Source: Candidatus Saccharibacteria bacterium UBA6224 (GTDB taxonomy: Bacteria > Patescibacteriota > Saccharimonadia > Saccharimonadales > UBA4665). Taken from it: DNA of 64,000 nucleotides. The stretch covers positions 24,110 to 88,109 of the forward strand of contig DJWS01000004.1 in assembly GCA_002441585.1 (NCBI GenBank), given 5' to 3'. Positions 25,373 to 31,741 of the stretch are shown piece by piece. A program made the position numbers and the translations under genes. The stretch's first letter is position 1. Every line of letters starts with the position of its first letter. The notes beneath the pieces were generated by a model. It was given only the letters and a program-made list of their open reading frames with translations, ran no database searches and had not been told where the DNA came from.

Positions 25373-25441
25373 TAAAAGGGGTTCGAACGCGAGCGACAGT
25401 GGCGCTCAGCCGCACGAAGCCTGGCGACCATGGGAGCCAGG

Positions 25442-25473
25442 TTGACCGAAGGTCAAGGTCGAATCTCCTGTTA
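25442..25473 (+). repeat. GAA-triloop hairpin followed by tRNA-like 3' end (tail of tRNA-Ser GCU)
   Basis: TTGACC-GAA-GGTCAA forms a 6-bp hairpin with a GAA loop, followed by GGTCGAATCTCCTG, which resembles the T-loop and 3' side of a tRNA. The same order (small GAA hairpin, then tRNA 3'-end copy) is seen behind the tRNA-Ser(CGA) and tRNA-Arg genes. There is no coding sequence from 25373 to 25700. Confidence 0.5.
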
Positions 25474-25499
25474 CGAGGCTAAGAAAACCCCCGTCGGGT

Positions 25500-25615
25500 C
25501 TTTTTGTTTGGCTCTGGTTTGAGGGATACGAACCCGGCAAGTGAGCAAAGCGAACGAAGGGTTCGGTGTAGCGAGGACGCGCGGAGAAGCTTGCTTCGAG
25601 CACGCTGCAGCGGAA
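25500..25615 (+). repeat. 115-bp repeat, copy A
   Basis: About 95% identical by eye to the reverse complement of 28351-28464. It runs from TTTTTGTTTGGCTCTGG through GGGATACGAACCCGGCAAG and GCGAACGAAGGGTTCGG to GAAGCTTGCTTCGAGCACG and CAGCGG. It is non-coding, contains several short inverted repeats (GAAGC-TT-GCTTC) and T-arm-like pieces, and lies downstream of tRNA-Ser(GCU) in the same orientation as the tRNA. Copies A and B form inverted flanks around 2.7 kb with six small genes. Confidence 0.85.
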
Positions 25616-25700
25616 AAGGCCGAACGCTTCCTCCTGTCAGCAAACAACCAGCTGCATGCTCATATTTTCGAAAATGCCTCATCCGTGTACAATATCGCTT

Positions 25701-26321
25701 ATGGATGGGGATAAGAACGACAGTCAAATTGCGCCCGAACAGAGTGAAAATACCGCTGAGTCGGCTAAAATGACCCAGCCGGAAGCCCCCCAGCAATCTC
25801 CCGCGCAAACGCTGAGCGAGCCCGAGGCCAACCCAGGCTTGCCCGAACCGTCACTTGCCAGCGGCCAGGTGGTGACGTGGGTTGCCTCGGAGTTCATAGC
25901 CCATACCAAAACCATCGGCTGGTATGCCGCCCTTTTCGTCGTAACCATCGTTTTTGCTGCCGCAGTCTGGTTTTTGACCAAAGACATGGTGGCTACGGTC
26001 GTGATCGTATTCGCCGGATTGCTGTTTGGCACTTACGCAGCCCGCAAGCCTAGGCAAATCAACTACGCGCTTGACGGTCGAACTCTCACTGTCGGACAAC
26101 GCTCCCATCCGCTCAACGAATTCCGTTCTTATACCATAGTGCCCGAAGGTGCGTTCTCGAGCATCATGCTCATGCCGCTCCAACGGTTCGGCTTGATAAC
26201 TACGATTTACTTTGATCCCCAGGACGAGGCCGCCATCGTCGATATACTTAGCCATCGCCTGCCCCACGAAGAGCGCAAGCCGGATGCTATCGACCGCGTG
26301 TTGCGGCGCATCAGGTTCTAG
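25701..26321 (+). CDS. Two-helix membrane protein, unknown
   Basis: 206 residues. The first 65 are Glu/Pro/Gln-rich and probably disordered. Two adjacent membrane segments follow (IGWYAALFVVTIVFAAAVWF and VATVVIVFAGLLFGTYAA), then a soluble beta-rich domain (QINYALDGRTLTVGQRSHPL) that looks like a small PH-like fold common in CPR membrane proteins. Function unknown. The ATG at 25701 has TACAAT 7 nt upstream and no Shine-Dalgarno, so a leaderless mRNA is likely. It ends before a bidirectional hairpin. Confidence 0.7.
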   Translation: MDGDKNDSQIAPEQSENTAESAKMTQPEAPQQSPAQTLSEPEANPGLPEPSLASGQVVTWVASEFIAHTKTIGWYAALFVVTIVFAAAVWFLTKDMVATVVIVFAGLLFGTYAARKPRQINYALDGRTLTVGQRSHPLNEFRSYTIVPEGAFSSIMLMPLQRFGLITTIYFDPQDEAAIVDILSHRLPHEERKPDAIDRVLRRIRF

Positions 26322-26340
26322 CCCGGAACATCAATTAAAA

Positions 26341-26368
26341 ATAGAGCCACCGATGAGGGTGGCTCTAT
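26341..26368. terminator. Hairpin between convergent genes
   Basis: Perfect 11-bp stem ATAGAGCCACC / GGTGGCTCTAT with loop GATGAG. It lies between the plus-strand membrane-protein gene and the minus-strand 40-codon gene and can serve both, although the T-runs are weak (AAAAAT before it on the plus strand, so the minus strand is favoured). Confidence 0.7.
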
Positions 26369-26395
26369 GCCTGTGGTACAAGGCGCCTGAATTAT

Positions 26396-26518
26396 CTAGT
26401 GGTACCGTGCTTCTTTTGCATTGAGCTTTCGCTCCATGCGACTCACAAACCGCTTGCGCCGATCGCGGTCGTCCCACTTGTCAAATGTTTCCATCAATTC
26501 GTCTTCGTCGTATGACAT
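26396..26518 (-). CDS. Small charged protein (40 aa)
   Basis: A 40-codon gene with a near-ideal AAGGAGG 9 nt before its ATG. The product starts MSYDEDELMETFDKWDDRDR and continues with a basic stretch RKRFVSRMERKLNAKE, so it is acidic first and basic after, probably one or two helices. No family is recognised. The strong ribosome binding site, clean stop and terminator-like hairpin downstream argue that it is expressed. It lies in the cargo between the two inverted repeats. Confidence 0.6.
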   Translation of the reverse strand: MSYDEDELMETFDKWDDRDRRKRFVSRMERKLNAKEARYH

Positions 26519-26649
26519 GTTGCTAGCCCTCCTTTTTAAGCTAGTACTAGTAGTATGCCGACAATGGTTATGGGTCGCAGTGAAATTTTACATAAGCGTT
26601 GTCGGTCGTGGCATAGGCAGGCCGGCGGATTGTCGGTTACAATGAGGAA

Positions 26650-27624
26650 ATGAATGTCATTCAGCGAACAATCGCGTGGTTTGATGAGTACCAGCGTCGT
26701 CACGGCTTTGTCGGTTTCCCGCTGGCCGTGTTTAAAAAATATGGCGACGACGAGGCCGGGCACCAGGCGGCGCTGCTGGCCTACTATGCTTTCTTGTCGA
26801 TATTCCCGCTACTACTAGTGCTGACCTCTGTTTTGAAATTATTGGTTCGGAATAATGATGAGCTCAGGCTAAGGATTATCGAGAATGCAACGACGTACTT
26901 CCCGATCGTGGGCAATGAGTTGCAGCGAAACGTGCATGGATTGGGTACCAGCGGCATCGCTTTCATCGTGGGGCTAGTGCTGGCCTTATTCGGTGCTCGT
27001 GGCGTGGCTGACGCGCTACGTGGTGGTATAAATCATGTCTGGCAGATTCCGTATGTACGTCGTAGCGGCTTTCCGCGTGCTTTGCTCCAGAGCTTTGGCA
27101 GCATCGCCATTGGCGGCGCAGGTTTGATGTTAGCGCCGATTATATCCGGTTATGCTGTCAGCTTGGGTGGCCACGGTTGGCTGGCTCGCACCATCGCCCT
27201 CTTGATAACGGTTGGTATCTTGTATGGCATGTTCCTGGCATTGGTGCGCATCGCCCTGCCCGTTCGGGTGCCACTGCGGGATTTGCGGCCAGCAGCCGCC
27301 CTAGCGGCGATTGGTCTGACCACCCTGCAGATTGTCGGTGGTTTCATCCTGACGCGCCAACTACAACACCTGAACGACTTGTATGGCACTTTCGCCCTCG
27401 TGCTAGGACTACTGTATTGGCTCTATCTCCAATCACAAATATTGTTCTACGCCTTCGAAGTGGCATCGGTCCGCGCCCTCAAGCTCTGGCCACGTTCCAT
27501 TGATCAGCAAAAACTGACCGAACAGGATCACCGGGCATTTCGGCTGTACGCCCGGCGCAATCGTTATCATGATGATGCGCACGTGCACATTAGACGGCAC
27601 AGGTTCCGCCGCGACTCCGACTGA
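26650..27624 (+). CDS. YihY/BrkB-family membrane protein
   Basis: 324 residues with six predicted membrane segments, beginning AALLAYYAFLSIFPLLLVLT, the family hallmark in which Tyr and Pro in the first helix are conserved. FIVGLVLALFGARGVADALRGGINHVWQIP is the second hallmark. The C-terminal tail is polar and basic (RRNRYHDDAHVHIRRHRFRR), an unusual His/Arg-rich end. The family is of uncertain function (it was once called RNase BN by mistake). TACAAT lies 6 nt before the ATG. Confidence 0.9.
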   Translation: MNVIQRTIAWFDEYQRRHGFVGFPLAVFKKYGDDEAGHQAALLAYYAFLSIFPLLLVLTSVLKLLVRNNDELRLRIIENATTYFPIVGNELQRNVHGLGTSGIAFIVGLVLALFGARGVADALRGGINHVWQIPYVRRSGFPRALLQSFGSIAIGGAGLMLAPIISGYAVSLGGHGWLARTIALLITVGILYGMFLALVRIALPVRVPLRDLRPAAALAAIGLTTLQIVGGFILTRQLQHLNDLYGTFALVLGLLYWLYLQSQILFYAFEVASVRALKLWPRSIDQQKLTEQDHRAFRLYARRNRYHDDAHVHIRRHRFRRDSD

Positions 27625-27894
27625 TTAGCTCTTGATTTCGCGCCACACCGTGAAGGCGGTGAGGGCAAACAGTGAACCGACGAACATCCAGCTTAGACCC
27701 TGCCAACCGAAGGGTGTGGCATGGTTCAGGCTAGCTGAGAATAGTGAATAAAGGGCCAGGCCAAAAATCGAGCCGACAAAGCTCCATACAACAACCGGGC
27801 CTAAAGCGTTGTGTATCTTGGCCCATATCGTTACGACACCCGTCATGAGACCCGTAAAGGCCGCCACTAGGGCAATATCCCACATAGCATGCAT
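27625..27894 (-). CDS. Small three-helix membrane protein
   Basis: 89 residues, almost entirely hydrophobic, with three membrane segments (IALVAAFTGLMTGVVTIWA, VVVWSFVGSIFGLALYSLF, LSWMFVGSLFALTAFTVW) and a short basic end. It resembles other small integral proteins of unknown role. Its stop abuts that of the YihY gene. It lies 3 nt after a 30-codon gene and is probably translated from the same message. Confidence 0.6.
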   Translation of the reverse strand: MHAMWDIALVAAFTGLMTGVVTIWAKIHNALGPVVVWSFVGSIFGLALYSLFSASLNHATPFGWQGLSWMFVGSLFALTAFTVWREIKS

Positions 27895-27897
27895 CCC

Positions 27898-27990
27898 CTA
27901 GTATTCGAGATACTTTCGCCACCAATTATTAGTAGCATCCCGGGAGGATGTATCTTGTGGTTGGTGTGATGATTCTGGTGCGTGTCGCAT
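27898..27990 (-). CDS. Small protein (30 aa) in a three-gene micro-operon
   Basis: A 30-codon gene with a very strong ribosome binding site (AAAGGAGG, 4 nt before the ATG). The product starts MRHAPESSHQPQDTSSRDAT and ends NNWWRKYLEY: a polar head and an aromatic tail that might sit at the membrane surface. No family is recognised. It lies between the 26-codon gene and the 89-residue membrane protein. Confidence 0.55.
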   Translation of the reverse strand: MRHAPESSHQPQDTSSRDATNNWWRKYLEY

Positions 27991-28047
27991 AGAACCTCCT
28001 TTAAGTGTTAGTTTGTGCGTTGCGCCCGGGTGGCGGCGCGGTACCGG

Positions 28048-28128
28048 CTACTGCTCGTTGAAACTCAGGTCTGGGTTGAGGAAAATATCTTCGATCTGCT
28101 GGGGTTCGGTCAGCGTCTTTCGTGGCAT
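28048..28128 (-). CDS. Small protein (26 aa), first gene of the micro-operon
   Basis: A 26-codon gene with GGAGG 4 nt before the ATG. The product starts MPRKTLTEPQQIEDIFLNPD and ends LSFNEQ; it is soluble, and no family is recognised. A TATACT hexamer lies about 25 nt upstream on the minus strand and could be the promoter. The following 57 nt to the 30-codon gene are GC-rich with no clear structure. Confidence 0.5.
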   Translation of the reverse strand: MPRKTLTEPQQIEDIFLNPDLSFNEQ

Positions 28129-28250
28129 ACGGCCTCCTCTGTTACGACTAACAGTATATGTACACATGGAATGGTTGGCTGCATGATTTTTTACACGGAC
28201 ATAATTTGATGATTCGGCAAAATTAATTCGTTGGTGGGCGGTGCCGCTAT

Positions 28251-28274
28251 AGAGGGATTCGCCTCACCTGGCGA
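28251..28274 (-). repeat. Third partial copy of the tRNA-Ser 3' end, behind a hairpin
   Basis: On the minus strand TCGCC-AGGTGA-GGCGA forms a 5-bp hairpin that leads into ATCCCTCT, the start of the 3' side of the tRNA-Ser T-arm. This is the most distal of the copies behind tRNA-Ser(CGA). Confidence 0.45.
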
Positions 28275-28319
28275 GCCCAAAAATGCGCTGCTGGGGTGAC
28301 CCAGTTTGGCGCCCCCATC

Positions 28320-28359
28320 CGGAGAGAGGGATATCGCACTTCGTGCTCTTCCACTGCGG
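28320..28359 (-). repeat. 27-nt hairpin unit plus copy of the tRNA-Ser 3' end
   Basis: On the minus strand, CCGCAGTGGAAGAGCACGAA followed by GTGCGAT contains the hairpin GCAC-GAA-GTGC. Directly after it comes ATCCCTCTCTCCG, a 13-nt copy of the 3' side of the tRNA-Ser T-arm and acceptor. The unit matches 20 of 27 positions with 29708-29734 behind tRNA-Arg, and the stem differs there by two compensatory pairs (GGCC/GGCC). Confidence 0.6.
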
Positions 28360-28464
28360 CGTGCTCGAAGCAAGCTTCTGTGCGCGTCCTCGCTACACCG
28401 AACCCTTCGTTCGCTTTGCTCACTTGCCGGGTTCGTATCCCTCGAACCAGAGCCAAACAAAAAG
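28351..28464 (-). repeat. 115-bp repeat, copy B (inverted)
   Basis: Reverse-complement partner of copy A at 25500-25615, about 95% identical. It begins in the terminator stem of tRNA-Ser(CGA) and runs away from the tRNA in the same direction as the tRNA is transcribed, just as copy A does behind tRNA-Ser(GCU). Confidence 0.85.
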
Positions 28465-28492
28465 CCCGCGGTAGCGGGCATTTTTGTTTGGC
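28452..28492 (-). terminator. Terminator hairpin containing the tRNA-Ser(CGA) 3' end
   Basis: On the minus strand GCCAAACAAAAA-T-GCCCGC pairs with GCGGGC-TTTTTGTTTGGC: 18 bp with one bulged base and the loop TACC. The first four bases are the tRNA's own GCCA. The T5 run inside the 3' arm can end transcription. Confidence 0.8.
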
Positions 28493-28578
28493 GGAGAGAG
28501 AGGGATTCGAACCCTCGGTACCGTTGCCGGCACACTGCTTTTCGAGAGCAGCACCTTCAACCACTCGGTCATCTCTCC
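28489..28578 (-). tRNA. tRNA-Ser (anticodon CGA)
   Basis: Class II tRNA of 90 nt, acceptor GGAGAGA with CTCTCTCC-type 3' side, long variable arm, T-arm GGGTTCGAATCCC and encoded GCCA. The anticodon loop CTCGAAA gives CGA and reads UCG. A TATAAT -10 lies on the minus strand at 28609-28614, about 30 nt upstream. Confidence 0.95.
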
Positions 28579-28701
28579 AAAATATGTAGTTACTTGAGAA
28601 CGCTCAACATTATATCTGTTATCGGTATTAAACAAAAGATAAGCATTTTAGATCGAACTGTAGTAGAATGTGCGTAGAAATTTAATCCTTAGGGGGTGGT
28701 C

Positions 28702-29259
28702 ATGGCTAAAAAACCAACTAAATCGTCAGCGCGGGCACTAGTAGATAAGGTTCTCATCCTGTGTGGCGTCGTCGCGACAGTAGCGTTCTTCGCTATCGGG
28801 GGTCTGGCATGGTGGGCGTCGTCGTTCATCACTACCCAGGTGCATGATCAGCTGACGGCCCAGAAGATTTACTTCCCTCCTAAAGGTAGCCCGGCACTCG
28901 ATCCAACCGAGTTCCCAACCCTTCAGCAATACGGTGGCCAGATAGTTGATAACGCACCCAAGGCCAAGGCTTACGCTGACGAATATATCGGTGCACACCT
29001 AAAGCAGGTAGCCAACGGTAAAACTTACTCCGAAGTGAGCACAGAGGCTCGGGCAAACCCGACCAACCAGGCCCTTCAGCAACAAAAGACCACGCTATTC
29101 CAGGGCGAGACCCTGCGTGGTCTGCTGCTTGGTAACGCCTATGCCTTCGGTACCATCGGTGATATTGCCGGTGCCGCAGCCGTGGTTTCCTTTGCTGCCG
29201 GCGTGACAATGCTAATATTGGTCGTCCTTGGCTGGCGCCACTTGCGCTCAGTCGCCTAA
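28702..29259 (+). CDS. Membrane protein with two helices and an extracytoplasmic loop, unknown
   Basis: 185 residues. The N-terminus is basic (AKKPTKSSARALVDK), then a membrane segment (ILCGVVATVAFFAIGGLAWW), a polar loop of about 100 residues (residues 45-140) and a second segment near 150-175 (AAAVVSFAAGVTMLILVVLG). I do not recognise it; similar two-helix proteins occur in Saccharibacteria. The ATG at 28702 has GGGGGTGG close upstream; a GTG 6 nt before is less likely. A hairpin terminator follows. Confidence 0.65.
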   Translation: MAKKPTKSSARALVDKVLILCGVVATVAFFAIGGLAWWASSFITTQVHDQLTAQKIYFPPKGSPALDPTEFPTLQQYGGQIVDNAPKAKAYADEYIGAHLKQVANGKTYSEVSTEARANPTNQALQQQKTTLFQGETLRGLLLGNAYAFGTIGDIAGAAAVVSFAAGVTMLILVVLGWRHLRSVA

Positions 29260-29280
29260 TCCATAAATACGGTCCTACTA

Positions 29281-29312
29281 CACACTAGCCTTTCTTGGGC
29301 TAGTGTGTTAAT
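29281..29312 (+). terminator. Hairpin terminator
   Basis: 10-bp stem CACACTAGCC / GGCTAGTGTG with loop TTTCTTG, followed by TTAATATT. It lies 20 nt after the stop of the two-helix membrane protein gene. The same TTAATAT also looks like the -10 region of the tRNA-Arg promoter. Confidence 0.65.
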
Positions 29313-29455
29313 ATTACCCCTGTTGCTCGTTTGGCAATTAACCCGAAATTGGAAACCAAGCCGTAGGTTGTTTACGATTTTGAGAAGAGGAACATAGTCG
29401 TGGGCCGAAGCTTTTGTCGTAAGACAAAACGAGGCAGCGGCGCGAGTTCCGACGA

Positions 29456-29532
29456 GCACCTGTAGCTCAGCTGGATAGAGCGTTGGCTTGCGGAGCCAAA
29501 GGTCGTAGGTTCGAATCCTGCCAGGTGTACCA
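29456..29532 (+). tRNA. tRNA-Arg (anticodon GCG)
   Basis: 77-nt tRNA: acceptor GCACCTG/CAGGTGT with a G-U first pair, D-arm GCTCAGCTGGATAGAGC, anticodon arm TTGGC-TTGCGGA-GCCAA, T-arm GTAGG-TTCGAAT-CCTGC, encoded CCA. The anticodon is GCG, not the ACG usual in bacteria, so it should read CGC and CGU without adenosine deamination. It lies about 140 nt downstream of a TAATAT/ACCCCTGTTGCT promoter-like sequence. Confidence 0.93.
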
Positions 29533-29569
29533 AAACAAACACCCCTCGTTAGAGGGGTGTTTGTTTTGG
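29530..29569 (+). terminator. 18-bp perfect hairpin that contains the tRNA-Arg CCA
   Basis: CCAAAACAAACACCCCTC and GAGGGGTGTTTGTTTTGG are perfectly complementary around a GTTA loop. The first three bases are the CCA of tRNA-Arg. This is by far the strongest hairpin of the region. Confidence 0.85.
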
Positions 29570-29681
29570 CCTTGCAAGACTCTGACCTACGACCAGAGAT
29601 TTTCCAAAGGAAAATATCGTAGGTCGTCGGTTCGTACAGGAGTGAGCGTGCAGGTGCTTGCACCGAAAAGCGAGCTCCGTG

Positions 29682-29750
29682 CAGCGAAGCGCATCCTGCC
29701 AGCCCGGCCGCAGCGGAAAAGGCCGAAGGCCGCTATCCTGCCAGGCGTAC
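29682..29750 (+). repeat. Two hairpin plus tRNA-Arg 3'-end copies
   Basis: First copy: GC-GAA-GC hairpin, then ATCCTGCCAG (29693-29702). Second copy: the 27-nt unit at 29708-29734 with hairpin GGCC-GAA-GGCC, then ATCCTGCCAGGCGTAC (29735-29750), which matches 15 of 16 bases of the real tRNA-Arg 3' side at 29515-29530. No protein is encoded between the tRNA and the HD-domain gene. Confidence 0.65.
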
Positions 29751-29765
29751 TAATAAGTACCGGAC

Positions 29766-30365
29766 TCACCGTATATCGTATCCGTACTTTTTGGATAGAA
29801 TCTCCAAATCAGGTTTGCCGAACTTCTGGGCTAGCTTCTCAAATTTGGCTACTTTATCCGCTCCAAACCTGGACACATCACCCTTGTACCACTCGAAGCT
29901 ATTCAAGTACGGCGGAGTGGTCTTGGAATGAAATTTATCGGCATACATGATTAGCAATTCCGCTTCGGTCTCGGCTAGGTAGTCATCTATTGGGAGTGGT
30001 AATTTCTGTGAGATGACATCTTGCTTTGTCAGCCCCACACCCGTGTGGTGAGAGGCGAACCGCCAAATGGATTCCGGATAACCTTCTCGCTTCAGGATAG
30101 TTTCACCCTCGACGCCATGGGTGATGTAGTTTACACCGGCGCGCAAAGTGCCATCCGTGCCAAATAGGGGATATGCCCCAATATCATGCAGCATAGAGCC
30201 GACTCGCACTAAGTCGGTATCAACTCCTAGTGAATTGGTGTCGATAAGCTGTAGTGCCACATCCCTGACGATGCAGGAGTGTTGCCAGATGAGGTCGAAC
30301 ACCTCGTCACATGGTGAGTATTTGTGATGTAGGGCCTTGATGGATTGGGTGCTCGGCAGGTTCAC
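29766..30365 (-). CDS. HD-domain phosphohydrolase
   Basis: 199 residues with a metal-dependent HD domain. The motif is SMLHDIGAYPLFG (His-Asp); other likely ligands are His in WQHSCIVRDVA and in FASHHTGVGL, and Asp in IMYADKFHS. Such proteins hydrolyse nucleotides or nucleotide second messengers; the substrate cannot be named. The GTG at 30365 was chosen: a TACAAT box lies 7 nt before it, and the longer frame would overlap the upstream gene by 52 nt. The gene follows the phosphodiester glycosidase-like gene. Confidence 0.82.
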   Translation of the reverse strand: MNLPSTQSIKALHHKYSPCDEVFDLIWQHSCIVRDVALQLIDTNSLGVDTDLVRVGSMLHDIGAYPLFGTDGTLRAGVNYITHGVEGETILKREGYPESIWRFASHHTGVGLTKQDVISQKLPLPIDDYLAETEAELLIMYADKFHSKTTPPYLNSFEWYKGDVSRFGADKVAKFEKLAQKFGKPDLEILSKKYGYDIR

Positions 30366-30370
30366 GACTA

Positions 30371-31585
30371 CTATTGTAGCGCAATAGCACTGCCAGTGGG
30401 GCGACCAATGTCCGGTACCCATGCATATTTTTCACCTGGTGCCGCAGCCCACTTCAGGTAATGCCGGTTGCCGAAACTTTCGATACGGTCATCACCCCTG
30501 TAAACGCACAATTTGGCTGTCTGTCCGGGGTCGAGGAAGCACCCCCAAACGATGTCATCATCTTCGGTAACATTTGCTAAGACTTCGCTTGGCGTGACCC
30601 CCGGAAAAACTCCGCTGCCAGGACGACCGTCGAAAAGCCTAATGTGCACGGAACCATCCGCGCTGGCATACATAGCCGTTCGGGCGAGTGGTCGTTCCAC
30701 GAATGGTGGCTTGCTGCCCAATGACATATCTTTGTTGATTGGATGGGCCTCGAATGCCTGGGGCGTTAGCATGGGGCCGACAGATAGCGCACCTTGCAAG
30801 GAGCCACCGATGGCCATGCCCCCGACCGTAAGCAATCTCATGGCCTGATCGCCGACCAGGTGGCGTTCGTGACAGCGCAGAACCATATCATGGGCAAATA
30901 TGTCCACGCCGCCTTTGCCGATTTCCTTGCTGATGAACAGGCCATCTTCGCGGGCGATAAAGCCGACATCGATTACCTCATCTTCTTCGATCAGAGGGGT
31001 AAAACGCGAAGCTTCATCGAGTACTCGGGCACTTCCGGTAGCCTCACTATATTGGTGTGTGATGACGGCATTGCCATTGCCAAACACCTTAATGTCCGTA
31101 TCGTGGGCGGTCAGCGACCCCGACCAGCTTAATTCATAACCATTCAGGCTCAGCATTCCCAATGAGGCGACATGTTGGGCCGATAGGTGCTGATCCTGAC
31201 AGACGATTGCCTCCCTGTCGACTACGGGTAGACTACGGACCAGGTGATTCGATACCGCTAAGTTGAGTGATGGCTGGCGTGGAGTAGCACTGCCCACATC
31301 GGCTAGGTAAAAGAATCCCCCACCAGTTACCGCCATCGGGCGTCGTTCGTGCTTGGCCAGTTCGTATATGCTCTTCAGCTCGGTGTGGGCGTGGATGGTA
31401 GGTGTTACGGCTCCCTCTCGGAAGCTGAGGTCGTACACATTGGTAAACCCGCCACCCTCGAGCTCTAGTGGGAAGGCCCGAAGATTAAGGCCCCTGCCTA
31501 TATCTTCGCGTCGTGCTAGCACGGGGATATCGACAGTATCCTGCATGAATGTTTGTGCTTCGGTGAGGGTATCGAATGCTACCAT
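30371..31585 (-). CDS. Phosphodiester glycosidase (NAGPA)-like protein
   Basis: 404 residues, cytoplasmic by appearance (no signal peptide). The pattern of the NAGPA family is visible: AVTGGGFFYLADVG in the middle part, RTAMYASADGSVHIRLFDGR and then GVTPSEVLANVTEDDDIVWG near the end. This family removes N-acetylglucosamine from phosphodiesters in animals and is of unclear role in bacteria. The Gly-rich Asp motif expected at the end (LDGGgS) is altered to FLDPGQTAKL, so activity is uncertain. Its stop is 5 nt before the start of the HD gene, so they may form an operon. Confidence 0.6.
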   Translation of the reverse strand: MVAFDTLTEAQTFMQDTVDIPVLARREDIGRGLNLRAFPLELEGGGFTNVYDLSFREGAVTPTIHAHTELKSIYELAKHERRPMAVTGGGFFYLADVGSATPRQPSLNLAVSNHLVRSLPVVDREAIVCQDQHLSAQHVASLGMLSLNGYELSWSGSLTAHDTDIKVFGNGNAVITHQYSEATGSARVLDEASRFTPLIEEDEVIDVGFIAREDGLFISKEIGKGGVDIFAHDMVLRCHERHLVGDQAMRLLTVGGMAIGGSLQGALSVGPMLTPQAFEAHPINKDMSLGSKPPFVERPLARTAMYASADGSVHIRLFDGRPGSGVFPGVTPSEVLANVTEDDDIVWGCFLDPGQTAKLCVYRGDDRIESFGNRHYLKWAAAPGEKYAWVPDIGRPTGSAIALQ

Positions 31586-31741
31586 GACGTTTTCCTAGAC
31601 ACTTTTATATACTCATATGAACAATTTTACAATATCAGGGTCGGGCCTAGCCAAGCTGTGCTTGGGTGGGCCCGTTCGTAAATGATAAGCTGGGAGTATG
31701 AACAACCCAGTAAACCATCGAACGAATCGCGAGAACTAGGC

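Noticed and set aside
25373..28490. CRISPR array
   Set aside because: The repeats are inverted, long and without regular spacers; no cas genes are present.
31698..31739. 13-codon ORF with GGGAG before the HIT gene
   Set aside because: Very short, no conservation visible, may simply be chance in the leader.
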